Below, one piece after another: positions 1 through 10,860 of a DNA stretch of 64,000 nucleotides. The stretch comes from Dioscorea cayenensis subsp. rotundata. Taxonomy: Eukaryota; Streptophyta; Magnoliopsida; Dioscoreales; Dioscoreaceae. Under the pieces are notes generated by a model. The model searched no databases. It was not told the origin of the DNA and was given only the letters and a program-made list of their open reading frames with translations. Location of the stretch: the NCBI RefSeq assembly GCF_009730915.1, contig NC_052479.1:11591815-11655814 (forward strand), read 5' to 3'. The translations under genes were made by a program, and so were the position numbers. Every line of letters begins with the position of its first letter. The first letter of the stretch is position 1.

Positions 1-456
1 TCAAATTTTTTAATTTTAAATAATAATTAGGTTACATCAGTAATTAATATTTTATTCTTTCTCTACCAAAAATCGAGGCTTATATGCTCCTCATCCCATT
101 TTAACATATACAAAAATTAAATTAATTTAACCAAAAAATCCCAGAACAAAGTTAGAGAAAATAGATCTATTTCTTAAAAAAATAAAAATAAATAAATCCT
201 AACATATAATTGGGAATTTCTCATCACAATCAATGACCCCTTTGACTGGCAACTAAGTCAAGGATAAAAAAAAAAAAATCATAATATATGAATTATATTG
301 TAAAATGATATAATAAAAGATGTTATGTTGCAAAGATTGTGAAATCAGGATACATGCCATCAAATAACTAATCTCTGTTCCTATCATAGGATGATAATAC
401 TAGAATTCTTGCCATCAAAGGTATCCTGCTACAAAACAAGAAAGGTGCCGCTAGAG

Positions 457-1270
457 TAGGAATGCAAGTGGGGTGGGGCGGGGCAGGGAATGGGATTCCC
501 CCCACTCCCCCGCAGGACGAGGAATTCTTATTCCACCAAATTGTTTTTCCTAATTACACATGTAACACATCGTATATGAAATTAAAAAAAAAATAAACAA
601 AATATTCCTCAAAATAAGTATTATTTAATGTATAAGAAAACAAAAGATGGGGAACTACGGAAGTTGGGATTTCATAAGAGATGTTCTACTTACAAGTTGA
701 GATTTCATAAGAGATGTTCTACTTACAAATTAAGATTTCAATAAAATTGATAAATTAATCAATTTAAGATTTTATTAAATAAATATATTTTAATGAAATA
801 TATAAATATAAATAGTTAATAAGTTGTATGAACAAAAGTTTAAATATTTAATGGATTGAAAAAATAATATTTAAAGTATATAACGTTATTTCAAATTTAT
901 TGTTACAATTATATTTGAACTCAGTTATTTTAAATTAAGTTTCTATTAAATATGGAAGTTATATTTACTAAAACTTATTAATAACTAAAAAATATTAACA
1001 AATAAATATTTATTGATTATATATAATATTATATTAATGTTGAAATAATATTTAATAAATATACTAAAAATATATAATATTTTTTTTTGTTGGGGAATCC
1101 TCGCAGGCACGGAATTCCTCGTGCCTTGCGGGGAGCGGGGCTGGGAGAGCATTCCCCGCCCTCGCCCAGCTAGGCGGGGAGGAATTTTTCCCCCTCCCCG
1201 CCCCGCGGGGGATGTTTCGGGAAATCCTCGCCCCAGAGAACGGGGATTCCCCGCCCCACTTGCATCCCTA
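457..1270. mobile_element. Non-autonomous hAT-type MITE, GC-rich ends
   Basis: The element starts TAGGAATGCAAGTGGGG and ends CCCCACTTGCATCCCTA, which are inverted copies of each other. It is flanked by an exact 8-bp direct repeat, CGCTAGAG, at 449-456 and 1271-1278. An 8-bp target-site duplication with TAGGRATG-type ends is the signature of the hAT superfamily. The terminal 100-200 bp are very G/C-rich and themselves partly palindromic (GGGGCGGGG/CCCCGCCCC runs), while the centre (about 540-1090) is AT-rich. No transposase reading frame is present, so it would need a transposase in trans. The exact duplication suggests a fairly young insertion. Confidence 0.88.
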
Positions 1271-1278
1271 CGCTAGAG

Positions 1279-2269
1279 TTTGTTGAATCCTTTATCTCAA
1301 CTTTTCACGTACCACCACAAACATAGCATAAGCGTATATATTAATATGCCACATTTTGGGTGTACGCAAGCCCAATGGGATAATTTGAGTAAGTTTGGAA
1401 AGTGGATCTAAGAGCCCATAACATGGTTAAATAGAAAAGTATCCATCTTATAAATGGCTCAAAATATCACATGTATACGACAAAGATCTTAATTGTCCTT
1501 TAGATTATGTTGGTCTATAATCCAACATATATTTCATGCAAATCTCTTTATCAAAACATCAAAATAAAAATACAAAAAACAATTTCCATAAAATTTCAAA
1601 TATCATGCCCAGTTTTTTTTTTTTTTTTCGTTTTACAAATATTTCTTGGGCATTTTTTTATTCTTTTCAAATCCATTGTTGCTTTCCACATTTACCATAA
1701 ACACATAAATAAATAAATAAATAAATAAAAGACATATGAATAGCTTATGATTTTCCACAAAAGAATGAGTCATATTTATCATTCTTTTACCCATCTTCAA
1801 CAACTTAGAAGCGACAGGGCCAACCATTATTTACGAAAACGACCATAATAACCACAAAACATAATATTAACTTTATTTAATATTTTGTTGAAAATAAAAA
1901 TTTATGCCATTTAAGTTTTCTTTTGATGGCTGAAATAAAAAAAAAATCTAATTAGAAAGAATAAAATAACAAAATTCTTAGGAAGCCAGAAGCCTGACCA
2001 AAACTATTTTGAGAAATATTTGTTCACCTTTGTCAAAAAATAAAAAAAACATTTTATGCATATATGAACTCAACATATTCTAATATATTTAAACTTATGA
2101 AAAAACAAAGATTTTACAATACTGTCTTTAATTAATATCTTCATTTTAGTGAAAAAAACATCTCAATGCAACCATCAAACAAACACCCAAAAAAGCATTA
2201 AATTTTAATTTTTAAAAATTAAAATATTAAAAATAAACAAGTAAAAGTTTGTTGGATGGTTGAACCTGA
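1279..2269. other. AT-rich intergenic DNA with (AAAT)n run
   Basis: No coding feature is supported. The stretch is AT-rich with poly-A/T runs and an ATAA tetranucleotide repeat at about 1704-1730. The short open frames here are low-complexity and overlap each other on both strands. Confidence 0.6.
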
Positions 2270-2380
2270 GCATTGTAGAGGTTTTCTCGAGGGCTAATAT
2301 ATTAGAAGAAACTAGGAAGAAAAACAAAAAACAGAACAAGAATTAAAAGACAAATGAACTGAAACAACTAAACAAGGACA

Positions 2381-2929
2381 CTAGAAATGAAATCCGGTCT
2401 CATTGAACGCGGTCATAATCAACCGAGGAAGGTCCCATCCAAATAGGAAGAGATTTAAGGAGAAGAGGTTGAGGCCGAATGATGCTAATTGGACGACAGG
2501 CTTCATCCAATGGCAAAGAATGCAGTGAATGTCAGGGGACTCATGGTCATTCAAGAGTTGTCTAATATTGGCAATCTGAGGATTAAATCTCCAAGTGATG
2601 ACTGGGTCAGGATTCTTGATTATAATTGCCGTTGTGGAAGTGTGAACGAAGATATGCTTGATGCGCAAGCGATAGTTCTGGGCTGATTGAAGAGCAGTAA
2701 TGAGCGCAGAGAGTTCCTCCATAGACGAATCCTCCAGCTCAAACGAGTGGCAACCTGTAAATTGAATGACATAGTTAGTATTGGAGATGAAAAATCCCAC
2801 AGAACATACCTTGGATGCTTGATGGACATTGGTGTATGAGAACAAGATGAAGTCATCAGTCTTGGACAGGTTGTTCAAAATAAGCTTTTGTCCGAATAGG
2901 CTCCCTCTGCTGTCGATGTGTTCCTGCAC
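2381..2929 (-). pseudogene. LINE RNase H-like domain (remnant)
   Basis: A 182-codon open segment at the 3' end of the truncated LINE. It has the reverse-transcriptase-like RNase H pattern of plant L1 ORF2 C-termini: a glycine/phenylalanine strand (VGFFISNTN), an acidic EELSALITALQSA helix and an IKHIFVHTS strand. Plant L1 elements are known to carry an acquired RNase H of this kind. The last part of the frame (about the final 40 residues) no longer looks like the family and the linking sequence to the zinc-binding segment is frame-shifted. It is a remnant and not a host gene. Confidence 0.7.
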
Positions 2930-3142
2930 ATGGGCAATTGCTCTGCATACAACAGTAGGAACATTGAATCGAGCATTACGAAAAATGATATCACAGCGAG
3001 TTTTTCAGATCATCCAAGCGGTAGCAGAGATGGCAGAAATAATAAAAGTTGAGTAACTTCCCTCTGTGAGCCAGAGCCTTGAACCGAAACCGTTTGGAAA
3101 ATGAATACACGTATTAGTTTTCAAACTAAGATAGGACCAAAC

Positions 3143-3691
3143 CTACTTGGCTTTGACACAATGGCAGAAAAGATGATCAATGGATTCAGGGAAGGAACCA
3201 CACAGCACACAAGGATTGTCAGGACCAAGATTCAAATTATATAAAAAATTAGAAGTGGACAAACAACCATGGAATAGGGTCCACATAAAGTGTTTGGCTC
3301 TGGGAGCAATGCGAAGTTCCCAGATCAATCTCTAGCCCTGCCAAACAACCTCCAGAGGAGTACTTTGGTTTAAGTGTGTGTATACAGAGGATGAGATTTT
3401 GTGTTTCTTGGTAGGAGGATTCCACATCCAATGATTACAAGAAATAAAGTCAATAGAAGAATGCCTCAGATCATGTAGATTCAAGTTAGGGCCAAACACA
3501 TGGAGCAGACCAGCCTCACACCAGTGATCACCAACGATAACATCAGAAATGGAAAGGGAAAACTCATCGATACTCATGTTTAAAAATGTAGGTTTAACGG
3601 CAATCGGGATGTCAAAAATCCACGGGTCCCAAAAGAAGAAAGTACGAGCAAGGTTGATCGAAATAATACGACAAAAAGGTTTAATGTGCAC
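3143..3691 (-). pseudogene. LINE post-RT and zf-RVT zinc-binding segment
   Basis: Two consecutive minus-strand open segments (3332-3691, then 3143-3328) in different frames. The first carries the FFWDPWIFDIPIAVKPTFLN stretch typical of the region after the LINE reverse transcriptase. The second has IAPRAKHFMWTLFHGCLST followed by CVLCGSFPESIDHLFCHC, the zf-RVT cysteine/histidine pattern thought to bind nucleic acid. The frame change between them at about 3330 is one of the disabling lesions of this copy. The equivalent segment in the longer LINE lies at 55495-56619. Confidence 0.8.
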
Positions 3692-4057
3692 AACAGCTTT
3701 AAAAAGACTACGGAAAAATCACGAGCAGTTCACAGGTGCAGAGTTGTTCCAAAAGTTCAGATAACTGTATTTATTCCACACAGTATCGACCCAAATCTTG
3801 TCTGCCTTGTTTAAATAGCCAAAAACATGCTTAGCCAAAAGAGAAAATTTAGCAAAAGATAGATTTCTGATTCCAATTCCCCCCCTCAGACTTACCTTCG
3901 CTAATAATTTTCCAACTCACATTATGGATACTCTTTCCATTGCCATTCCTACTGCAGTAAAACTTCCTAACAGCTTTGGTGATCTCAGAAATAACACCCT
4001 CAGGAATAGAATAAATAGAGAGGTAATAAGTGGGAATGGAGAGCAGAGAGAAATTAA

Positions 4058-5026
4058 TTAGAATGGCTTTCGCAGCGTGGAAAGATTGAAGTTACTCCAA
4101 CGGTTACACTTGTGTCTGATTTTTTCAACCATGGGGTTAAAGGTAGAGGCGGCAAGACGCTTGGGCGAGATGAAAATTCCAAGATACTTGAAAGGGAAGG
4201 AAGCTTGGGAAAGGTTTAAGATAGAATAGATATGAGAAGACACGTGTTTATTACACCAGGAGGGAAAGAAGGCCTGAGACTTGAAAAAATTAGGACGTTG
4301 ACCGGAGAAAGACCCGTAAACATCTAAACACTGGTTAATGCTCCGGGCGGCACGTCTAGAGGCTTGGGTAACAACAATTAAGTCATCGGCGAACATAAGA
4401 TGATTAAAATTAGAATTAAGAGTTTGGTCAAAACAAGGGATCGAACTGCTAACAAGGCCGTAATCGAACAAAGAGGTAAGAACTTGAGTCACCATAATGA
4501 ATAAGTAAGACGAAAATGGGATCCCTTTGGCACTCCTACGGGACGAGAGAACCAAGGGAAGTGGTACCATTCACAAGAAGAGAAAAGAGCACGATTGTAA
4601 ACAAGTAGAAATCCAGGAGATCCAAAGCGCTGGGAAGTTCATACGAGTCAGAACAGCAAGAATTGCACTCCAATTAACGGTGTCGTATGCTTTTTCAATA
4701 TTGAGCTTAATAATCATCCTAGGGGGGTTTTTAAGATCAGTTTCTAAAGAATGAACAATCTCTTGCGCTGCAATAATATTGTCGAATGCGCACCGGCCAG
4801 ACACAAAACCAGCCTGCTCTCTACCTATTAGATTAGGGAGAACAAGCTTCAAGCGATTGGCCAGAAGTTTGGAAATAATTTTAAAATTCACGTTGCAAAG
4901 AGAGATGGGGCGAAAATCCGACACCGTCTTGGGTCTATCCTTCTTGGGGATAAGAGCAATGAATGTTTTACCCCATGAGGAAGGAAGAACCACATTATCG
5001 AAGAAAAAACAGATGGCCAAAAACAA
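4058..5026 (-). pseudogene. LINE reverse transcriptase (broken)
   Basis: RT fingers and palm of the truncated LINE in two pieces. The segment 4571-5026 contains FIALIPKKDRPKTVSDFRPI, SLCNVNFKIISKLLANRL and IGREQAGFVSGR, the N-terminal RT blocks. The segment 4058-4570 contains the catalytic FADD box in HLMFADDLIVVTQ and the FKYLGIFISP block. The two pieces are separated by a stop or frameshift near 4571, where the family would read a glycine-rich GLRQGDPLSP block that is here degraded. Sequence between 5027 and 5511 is the RT N-terminal linker in poor condition. Confidence 0.85.
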
Positions 5027-5525
5027 ATGATCGCCCGATAATAGAGCTAAAAGTTTTTTTATAAAATTCGCGCTAAAACCATCGAGGCTGGGAGACTTAC
5101 CAGTGGGAGGTCTAAGATGGCTTGAAAGACTTCCTCCTTAGTGACTTCCCGAATGAGAGATTCAGTGTCGAGATATGAGATGCAAGGGAGGGTACCAGGG
5201 AAGGTATAAAAATGTTGACCGAGTCGACAGTCGGTGCGCTCCAGAGATTTTTATAAAAGTCAAGAAAAGCATTCTCAATACTGGATTGATCCTGACACCG
5301 ATTGCCTAAAAAATCGTCGACCTGAGAGATGAAATTATTATGAGACGAAATCTAGTCATAGCATGGAAGAAGCCGGTATTCTTGTTGCCATCTTTGATCC
5401 ACGACAAATGAGCACGCTGGGCCCAAATATTACTGTTTTGACGCTACAAGACCGAGAGGTTAGAATAAGACTCCATTAAAAGAGTTTGCGAAATGAGATT
5501 AAAATCAGACTGCATTGTAGAGGTT

Positions 5526-7918
5526 GTTGAAGAAGGAAGAGGATTGATGAGGACGAACAAACAAAGAAAGAGAAGGGATCATATAAATAAGAAAACCGAC
5601 TAAGAAATATAAGAGTTTCGTCAACTATTTCTTTCATGCAAAATGATGAAATTTTGTCGCCATTTGTATACATAACGCTAGAATTTTGTCAGTTGAAATT
5701 TTATCGTCATTGGTTGAGATAAATATCAATTTATATATTTACTAAAATTAATATGTTATTTATCAATTCTTGAATATATCTGTGTAATTTCAAAAAAAAA
5801 AAAATCATATGATATACGTATACACACATATATTGTATATTTTGGTAAAGTTTTCTTATAATTATTTAGTTTTATTTATTTGATAAACCAAGATATTCCC
5901 ACGATTATCAATATCCTGTAATAAATTTAATTTATTAGGAAATAAATTACAAAGCCACTGAATTATTTTTGGTTGGGATGCAAAATATTTAATTCAAAGT
6001 ATTATCTTTAATTTTTTTAATATGAAATAATCATTAAATTACAATAGTAATTAATGTTTCATCCCTTCTCTACCAAAAATCAAGGTTGAAATCCTAGTCC
6101 ATATATAAAAAAAAAATATAATAATAAAACTAATAAAAAAGCGTGGAATAGGTTATTTTTATACCGTAAAATACATTTTTTAAAATATAAAAAAATAATA
6201 ATAAAATGAAAATATTTCAGGCAAATCTCTGTAGGGCTTGTTTGGTTAGGGGGGTTTTTTGGAGGGGTGAGGAGTTTGGAGGGTCATGAGGAATCTTGTA
6301 TTAAAAGCATAATTATTAATAACAATTTATTTCTTTTTAATTTTTAAGAACGACAATATCTTCTTAAATGAATTGTAGTTGTGTATGGATTCCTATCTTT
6401 AATCTTTATCAATGTTGTATTTCATAAGTCAAAAGTATAAGAAGTTTTATTATTTTGTGCTCAAGAAAAGAGGTTATTTCCTATGAATAATAGTGAAATT
6501 TATATTAAAGTTAGCTATTCCAATTTAGTTGATCAATTACTTAGTCTTAGATGTTTTTTTATTTTTAAGATATAAAGGGTAAAGGAGAATATTTTTCAAT
6601 TTTTTTTTGGTTGTTTGACTTTTAATATGAGAATATGGGTTTTTTTTTTTTAGAGAGTCAAGCACTCTGTTTTTCATACAATGATATTCAATTTGTTCAA
6701 AGGAAAAAAGTGCCAAATGCATCTCCTTCATCCTTCTCGACTTTCATCTTTTAACCAAATATACTTATCCAATTTTATTGTATAGCTTGGCCCTATATTA
6801 CCCAAGTCATATCAAATCATATAGAAGTATGTTTGAACTCCGGCCATTTTGATCAAGTTCAAGTTTAGACCCAATCCAATTCAAACTTTATGTTGAAAAA
6901 GAAAACATCCAAAACTTAAGATTCTTGTTCTATTTAGTCATGGCCTAGCTTTTCATCGAAGGGGTGTTGGGTTTGTGTTCTTTTGAAATCTAAATTTGTT
7001 TAACAAGGAATTTTAACCTCGAAATAATCAATATCAATTAAAATGAATAGTTTGTGACAAAAACTTTATTTTTTTTTCGAGTTGATGATTGATATTTACT
7101 TGTAATTAATAATTGATAATGTTATTTAATATAATTTCACAATTATTGTAAATATGTAATTGTGCAAAACAGAGTTATCTATATTTCAAGTTTTTGAAGG
7201 CTGGTATTAAGTAGGAAAGGTTAGAATAAAAAATGGGCATTTGAGTCAGGCGACCTATTATTTAGTCTTCAAAAGTTGTGAACTTGTAGTTCATTAGGCA
7301 TATGGGTTAAGCATGTTGCTAGTAGGCCTTGTATCTCTTGAGGGTAAATTTTATATTTGTACAGGGTTGTCTAACTAGCTGAGCTGTTCGTGACCACTAG
7401 AATGCGGTTTAGTTTTGGCTTCTGAGCTTGAGCTAAGATTTTAGACTAAGGTAGTCAGAACACAAATGAACTGAGACTTAAACTTGATAAAACTCAAAAG
7501 AGTTTAGATGTATTGAGCTATGTGACAGACTTTAGTAGTTGTAATGTCTGATAAGGCTTAATTGAATATTGCTATATCTCTTAGGTAGTTGTAATAGCTT
7601 ATTAATAGTTTATAAGAAAATGATTTAATTGTAAATTTGATTTGAAATAGGCGTTTGATGGAAGTTTGTTAGTTTATTACGGAAGGGCTCAAGTGCAAAA
7701 TCTATCTAATAAGGGGCTTGATAAAAATTTTCTAGTTATGGTCTGTGAGCTCTCTGCAAATTCCCAAATATGAAACTCTAAAACAGCCTACTCCTCTGAC
7801 AGAGCTTAACTCTCCCTCTTGTATCAATTCCACTCCATACAAAGTGTAATCTAAAAATCCTGTTAATAAGTAATTTCTTTGATCCATTGATATTTATTTG
7901 ATTTTTAATTCATTGCAG
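5526..7918. other. Intergenic DNA, AT-rich
   Basis: No gene is recognised. There is a local G-rich patch at about 6234-6285 beginning GGGCTTGTTTGGTT, a motif often found at the ends of plant DNA transposons. I found no matching inverted copy with a duplication, so no element is called. The rest is AT-rich DNA with poly-T runs. Confidence 0.5.
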
Positions 7919-8175
7919 TTGAATTTGTAGTCAATATGAATTCTAGAAATCCTAGTATGGAAGCAACTTCTGGGCCTAGGAAAAAGAAAAAAGTGAAGAA
8001 GCAGAAAGCACTAGATTTAGATGATACAAGTGGAGGGAATTTACACTCCGGTAAGGATACCAAACTTGTGCAATGGCCTACAAACTCCCCTTTTTCTTTT
8101 CTTCTTCTTCTACTTCTTCTTTTTCTTTTGTTGTGTGTGCTCCTCCCACTTGTGCAGCCCACCAGTTGTGCATGT

Positions 8176-8325
8176 TGTTAGAGAGTGAGAGGAAGAGAGA
8201 AATGATTGAACCATTGATCTCAATGGACAAGCTCATGTATAAATAGATGATGAAGTGTACAGGTACATATAGTGTACATGGTCTATACCCAGGATATACA
8301 TACACATATATACATGTATCTAACA
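8176..8325. mobile_element. Solo LTR, very short (150 bp), copia-like
   Basis: The sequence runs from TGTTAGAGAG to TGTATCTAACA, the TG...CA ends of a retrotransposon LTR, and is flanked by the exact 5-bp repeat CATGT (8171-8175 and 8326-8330). Its ends and internal layout resemble the LTR at 17709-17871 of the copia element (both TGTTAGA...TCTAACA, with a TATACATACA-rich right half). It lies in an intron of the WDR43 remnant. Solo LTRs form by recombination between the two LTRs of an inserted element. Confidence 0.8.
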
Positions 8326-8519
8326 CATGTATACCTACTTCAATTGTTTCTGTGTGCATTTGCTTCATTTTGTTTACATAATCAAGTTAAAAAGTTTGTT
8401 CTTTCTGCATGATGAGATTGTCAAGTTGCTTTTATTCCAAAAACTGTTTTTGATCATTGACTTGGACACACAAAGAAAGGTTGAATTATGCAGCGATAAA
8501 TCATTGGATTGAATAATAT

Positions 8520-8557
8520 AGTAATAGTCCTCTTATATATATAAGAGGACTATTACT
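8520..8557. repeat. Perfect 38-bp palindrome
   Basis: Each arm is 19 bases with no spacer, the left arm reading AGTAATAGTCCTCTTATAT; the second half is its exact reverse complement. It lies in intronic sequence of the WDR43 remnant. It could extrude as a cruciform or mark an excised or miniature insertion. No function can be assigned. Confidence 0.9.
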
Positions 8558-9217
8558 TTTATCTTATGGTATCTAATCATGTGATTAGGACATATGTGAA
8601 ATCGCAAAGTTCCTTACAAGTTATATTCTGATTTGTAGAGCCCCTAGAAGAATTCACAAAAGCAATATGCATCATTAGAAGTGAGATGCTCTACTGTAAT
8701 TAACTTCGTTACCCACGAACTGTGCAACTAATTAACTGGTCTTATCCTTGTTGCTGGGAGCATATTTTTGACCTTTATTATAATCTTCTTTTAGCATATT
8801 AAATTTTGAATAGGATAATGAAGGATTTGTGCATCTAAAAATGATATTGTTGTTGGAGAGCTTGCTTGACCTTTGCTATGTGTAAAGGTACACTTTTACC
8901 AAGTGTAATTCTTTTTTGAATGCATATGGCTTCTTAAATTTGTTCTTTTGGAGTTGGGTGAATAGATATCTATTCACCTTCTTGATGCTTGGTTCCAAGT
9001 TAACTTATAGTGTGTATTTCAGAGCTAATGCTTGAAGAGGCTGAACAATTTGATATTAATGAGCCAACAGTGGAAGAGAAGCTTGCAAGTCTTGATTTAG
9101 CTAACAGTGAAATGGTGAAGAGCATAAGTGAAGATATCTCTCCCATGATGAAACTCCCAAGTGCAAATTCGGTGCATGTATTGCTTAAGCAGGCATTGAA
9201 TGCTGACGATCATGTGT

Positions 9218-9290
9218 TGCTATTAGATTGTTTATACACAAGAGATAAAAAAAGTGCTATTAGATTCTTTATACACAAGAGATAAGAAAG
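9218..9290 (+). repeat. 37-bp tandem duplication at an exon end
   Basis: TGCTATTAGATTGTTTATAC... (9218-9254) is repeated as TGCTATTAGATTCTTTATAC... (9255-9290) with a few mismatches. It duplicates the end of the Utp12-domain exon of the WDR43 remnant, up to the splice donor, and disrupts the reading frame. Confidence 0.85.
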
Positions 9291-10028
9291 TGAGTTTTCC
9301 TTTATTTGCAGTTAATATCATTGGCCATTGAAGCACAAGCCATGGTTACTTATATTGGTTAAGCCTAGTTCCAGTTGATATGTTATCGCTATGGCTTGTC
9401 ATGAATTGATACAATTCTTTCTTTGTCAGTGTTATGAAAATGCGTTAACTATAGAATGAGTAATGCATTTCATTTCAATGTTTGTGATAGTTCTCAGCTA
9501 AACTTTGAACATTAAGTTTATGAGTTTATTATTTGCCTTTAATGCTGTATTCGTAAATATGCCAACTTTAGTTTTTGATGTTTTCCTATGGTGATGCGGG
9601 TTTGCAGGTTATAGCAAAGTTGATCTCACTTTTAAACCCAGCTGATAATCTGAAGCTTTTGAATTCCCTTACCTCTATGGTCTAGTCAAGGTAATCCAAT
9701 TATTTGATTAATCCACAAAAATCTTTGTTACAATTCGGTATAAGAAAATACCAAATGTGTGCAAGGGATTGTACTAATTTGGACGCGTTGTGTTCCCCAT
9801 CTCAGAGGTGCAGTATTGGTTTGTGCATTACCTTGGCTAAGCAGTTTAATCGGTTAACATGCAAGCAGTATAGGGTCTCAAGGATCATCTTTACAAATGC
9901 TCAACACACTCTACCAGGTTGTTTTTCATCAACTGTCTCATTATTACTAACGCAAGTTATAGTTTTGATCATTTTTGAACATTCCTTGCCTTTTTTTGGT
10001 TTTCACTTATCTTTCAGCTTATTTGTTT

Positions 10029-10860
10029 TTATCTTTTGGTGTTTAACAACCTAAACAAAAAATTACCTCTCTTTCTTTTATTTGTTTGACCTCTTTCCTC
10101 AATGCTAAAGTATTCTTGTACATCCATCCATGCATTATCATTCGGTAAACAAGGCTCTTCTTGCTCTGTAATCCACTCATTATCAGAATCCGTATCCGAT
10201 AAGCATATTGGATCATAGGTTTCACCCTTTTCTTGCCTCTTGATTTGCCTCATTTGAAGTTGGATGTTGTACTGTACATAGACTAGGGAATTTAACCTTT
10301 GTTGCTCATTCATGGTTCGTTGTTGTGTCTTCCGATTTTTAAAGAGAAAAGGCTCCATCTTGATCTTCTTTGATTTGTCACTTGAGCTTCCCATCTCCAT
10401 AATTCAATCATTTCAATCATTCTCTTTTCTTTTCTTTTCATCCAAAATCTTTGGAACAACTCTCTAATTGCGATAGGCTAGTGAATTTAATCTTTGTTGC
10501 TCATTCATGGTTCGTTGTTGTGTCTTCCGATTTTGAAAGAGAAAAGGCTTCATATTGATCTTCTTTGATTTGTCACTTGAACTTCCTATCTCCATAATAC
10601 AATCATTTCTAACATTCTTTTTTCTTTTCTTTTCATTCAAAATCTTTTGGACCAACTCTCTAATTGCGATAGGAACATCATTACAAGCAGCAACTTCACC
10701 TTGTATTCCGGCAAGATGATGTTTCATTCTAATCACACCACCCCAATACTTATTTCAGCAATACTTGCATTCCAATCTCATTCTTCTTTCATTAATCTTG
10801 TAACAATGTTCCCATGTAACATCAACCTTTTTAGTTTTTATCTTTAGCTTTAGGAGCCAT
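10029..10860 (-). pseudogene. hAT transposase N-terminus (BED finger) remnant
   Basis: Minus-strand sequence starts near 10860 with ATGGCTCCTAAAGC and then gives WEHCYKI...LECKYC, followed by GGVIRMKHHLAGIQGEVAAC and VPIAIRELVQKILNEK. This is the BED zinc finger and linker typical of plant hAT transposases, with a stop between the finger's cysteines and its histidines. A segment encoding MEIGSSSDKSKKINMKPFLF is present twice (10464-10590 and 10290-10400) because about 198 bp is tandemly duplicated. An acidic tail (DTDSDNEWITEQEE) follows. The catalytic RNase H-like core and the C-terminal hATC dimerisation region are absent. No terminal repeats were found, so the element cannot be delimited. 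Confidence 0.65.
10280..10675. repeat. ~198-bp tandem duplication in the hAT remnant
   Basis: The block containing CTCATTCATGGTTCGTTGTT begins at about 10302 and again at about 10500. Both copies continue through a TTCTTTTCTTTTCAT tract to TCTCTAATTGCGATAGG. Copies differ by scattered substitutions, so the duplication is not very recent. Confidence 0.8.

Larger units (their letters stand above)
2284..5511 (-). mobile_element. 5'-truncated L1-type LINE
   Basis: A minus-strand non-LTR retrotransposon copy bounded by a 14-bp direct repeat, GCATTGTAGAGGTT (2270-2283 and 5512-5525), as expected for target-primed reverse transcription. Reading leftward it contains the reverse transcriptase, the post-RT region, a zf-RVT-like zinc-binding segment and an RNase H-like domain. 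The whole of ORF1 and the endonuclease are missing, so it is 5'-truncated upstream of the RT. The frame is broken several times. The 3' end has no long poly(A); it finishes with a 12-bp palindrome CTAATATATTAG (2294-2305) and ten further bases before the duplication. It belongs to the same broad family as the longer copy at 54971-61131. Confidence 0.9.
7919..9917 (+). pseudogene. WDR43/UTP5 homologue, Utp12-region remnant
   Basis: Four exon-like blocks match the C-terminal region of plant WDR43/UTP5, a nucleolar small-subunit-processome protein needed for pre-18S rRNA transcription and processing. Block 1 (7919-8050) encodes a lysine-rich KKKKVKKQK stretch and ends at a strong donor. Block 2 (9023-about 9290) encodes EPTVEEKLASLDLAN and SVHVLLKQALNADDHVLLLD. 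Block 3 (9608-9690) encodes ISLLNPADNLKLLNSLTSM. Block 4 (9806-9917) encodes GAVLVCALPWLSSLI and ends QMLNTLYQ. All junctions have GT/AG and compatible phase. The WD40 half of the gene is absent. TAG in block 3 and TAA in block 4 both stand where I recall glutamine in the family, and block 2 ends in a 37-bp duplication. It is therefore a dead, partial copy. Confidence 0.8.

Noticed and set aside
6234..6760. Possible transposon starting GGGCTTGTTTGGTT
   Set aside because: A loosely similar TTTTAACCAAATA occurs near 6750 but there is no convincing inverted end or target duplication.
7936..8181. 81-codon open frame as a small protein gene
   Set aside because: The first half matches a WDR43 exon that ends at a strong donor at 8050; the rest is intronic pyrimidine tract.
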